The notes under the pieces: generated by a model
Databases searched by the model: none
What the model was told of the DNA's origin: nothing
What the model saw: only the letters and a program-made list of their open reading frames with translations
NCBI GenBank assembly: GCA_002238865.1
Contig: MPNE01000011.1
Span: 1 to 64,000, forward strand
From: Gemmatimonadetes bacterium bin94
GTDB lineage: Bacteria > Gemmatimonadota > Gemmatimonadetes > Longimicrobiales > Gaopeijiaceae
Direction: 5' to 3'
Length of the DNA stretch: 64,000 nt
In this document: in pieces, positions 63,081 through 64,000 of the stretch
Layout of the letters: the number at the start of each line of letters is the position of its first letter
How positions within the stretch are numbered: the first letter of the stretch is position 1
Made by a program: the position numbers and the translations under genes

Positions 63081-64000
63081 GTGACCCGGCCCGCCGGCAA
63101 ATCCTTCGACCGCTCCATCGTCGAAGGGCCCATCGGCCCCGCCGTCTGGAAGCTGGCCTGGCCCACGATGCTGCAAAACGTCATCGGCGGCCTTCAGGGC
63201 ATCGTCGACCACGCCATGGTGGGGAACTTCGTCGGCTATACCGGCAACGCGGCCATCGGCGTGTCGTGGCAGATCTTCCTGGTGGTTCAGGTCTTCATTG
63301 GATCGCTATTCACGGGGATGGGGGTTCTGGTCGCGCGTTTCGCGGGCAGAAACGAGCCCGAAATAGTAAACAAAGTTGTTTACCAAGCGTTTCTAACGGC
63401 CCTGTTGCTTTCGGTGGGGATCCTGGCGCCGCTCGGCTATTTTCTGGCGCCAACGCTGCTGGACCTCGTCAACGCCGCCCCTGCGGTACAGGCCGAGGCA
63501 CTGCCGTACATCCGGACCCTGTTCATCTTCAGCTTCGGCATGATGGTGTTCTTCATGCTGGGCGGGGCGCTGCGTTCGGCCGGTGACGCCCGCACCCCGC
63601 TCCGACTCGGCATCTGGATGACCGTGCTCAACCTGGTCCTGAACGTGATCCTGATCCGGGGCCTGGGTCCCATTCCCGCGTTCGGCACCCTCGGAGCCGC
63701 CATGGGCACCGTCATCGCGGCCGGCATCATGGCGTTGGTCTCGGCGTATTTCCTCTTCAGCGGGCGCTGGGTGATCCGCCTCCATCGGGGCATCGACTGG
63801 CGTCCCGACCCGGCGATCATCCGGCAACTCTTCAGATTCGGTCTGCCGACGGGGATCCAGGGCGTCGCCATGAACATCGGGGGCGTCGTCCTGCTGCGGT
63901 TCATCGGGTCGCTCGCGAGCAGCGCCGAAGCACAGGCGGCGTACTCGGTCGGCTACGGGCAGCTGTTCTCGCTCGTCACTTGGACGTCGGTGGGACTGAT
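63081..64000 (+). CDS. MATE family multidrug/sodium antiporter, N-terminal part (runs off the window)
   Basis: From GTG 63081 the frame is open to the window end (306 residues). The start (FDRSIVEGPIGPAVWKLAWPTMLQNVIGGLQGIVDHAMVG) and LSVGILAPLGYFLAPTLL, RTLFIFSFGMMVFFMLGGALRSAGDARTP and LFRFGLPTGIQGVAMNIGGVV are typical of MATE exporters, which extrude cationic drugs against Na or H gradients. The first six or seven membrane segments are visible and the rest lies outside. A short AT-rich patch with an 18-bp inverted repeat (63366-63383) lies within it. Confidence 0.9.
   Translation, partial: MTRPAGKSFDRSIVEGPIGPAVWKLAWPTMLQNVIGGLQGIVDHAMVGNFVGYTGNAAIGVSWQIFLVVQVFIGSLFTGMGVLVARFAGRNEPEIVNKVVYQAFLTALLLSVGILAPLGYFLAPTLLDLVNAAPAVQAEALPYIRTLFIFSFGMMVFFMLGGALRSAGDARTPLRLGIWMTVLNLVLNVILIRGLGPIPAFGTLGAAMGTVIAAGIMALVSAYFLFSGRWVIRLHRGIDWRPDPAIIRQLFRFGLPTGIQGVAMNIGGVVLLRFIGSLASSAEAQAAYSVGYGQLFSLVTWTSVGL

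Noticed and set aside
63366-63383. Perfect inverted repeat GTAAACAAAGTTGTTTAC inside the MATE gene
   Set aside because: It lies within a well-conserved membrane protein frame, so it may be chance or a stray regulator site. No evidence of function.

Overview
The window is GC-rich chromosomal DNA from a Gram-negative-type bacterium. The gene content looks like Gemmatimonadota, possibly a marine or symbiont-associated lineage. The signs are many exported amidohydrolases, DUF885, M14, M20 and S9 peptidases, NHL/beta-propeller proteins, DUF1080 and DUF2911 proteins, lipoprotein signals everywhere, and an outer-membrane autotransporter. This is inferred from gene content only. No rRNA is present, so the phylum cannot be proved.

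Layout. 1-1000: the end of a tyrosine recombinase and a VapC toxin whose antitoxin frame is broken at a poly-C run. 1118-9463: exported catabolic and surface proteins (sugar-ring oxidoreductase plus DUF1080 lipoprotein, cyclophilin lipoprotein, amidohydrolase, regulatory-domain protein, beta-propeller). 9721-19316: a tight co-directional run: accA, a PSP1/RicT protein, a DUF885 lipoprotein, an M20 peptidase, then a polyamine-type ABC transporter (ATPase, binding protein, two permeases) joined by start/stop overlaps. 19340-24967: a single-heme cytochrome domain with an EF-hand protein, an aldolase-fold lipoprotein, an M14 carboxypeptidase and an inositol-monophosphatase-type enzyme.

25097-33395: housekeeping core. 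trpS, a DHDPS-family gene, purA, then the classical ffh-rpsP-rimM-trmD-rplS-rnhB cluster, interrupted by a small uncharacterised gene on the opposite strand, and tRNA-Lys. 33452-38810: four consecutive secreted serine enzymes (class A beta-lactamase-like, two S12-type hydrolases, an alpha/beta-hydrolase lipoprotein) with overlapping ends.

39046-43260: a 1404-residue autotransporter with seven FN3 modules and a 14-G homopolymer just after the signal peptide. 43257-49507: two large beta-propeller hydrolases, divergently transcribed. 49534-51556: a UPF0149/SEC-C protein and mtnA with an in-frame minisatellite. 51606-51928: a frameshifted HicB antitoxin. 52017-64000: a PQQ-type sugar dehydrogenase with a branched-chain amino-acid-type binding lipoprotein, NHL protein, DUF2911 protein, methyltransferase, a set of exported amidohydrolase, aldo/keto reductase and amidase, an SRPBCC/SnoaL-like fusion, a small membrane protein and the start of a MATE exporter.

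I did not find a clearly new multi-gene system. The strongest unusual signals are homopolymer or tandem-repeat tracts inside coding sequences: the autotransporter G14, the antitoxin C8/C7, amidohydrolase G7 pairs and the mtnA 18-bp repeats. They point either to hypermutable contingency loci or to assembly errors. Next in interest are two toxin-antitoxin remnants, an apparent ATC start codon, and a hairpin pair in front of rpsP.
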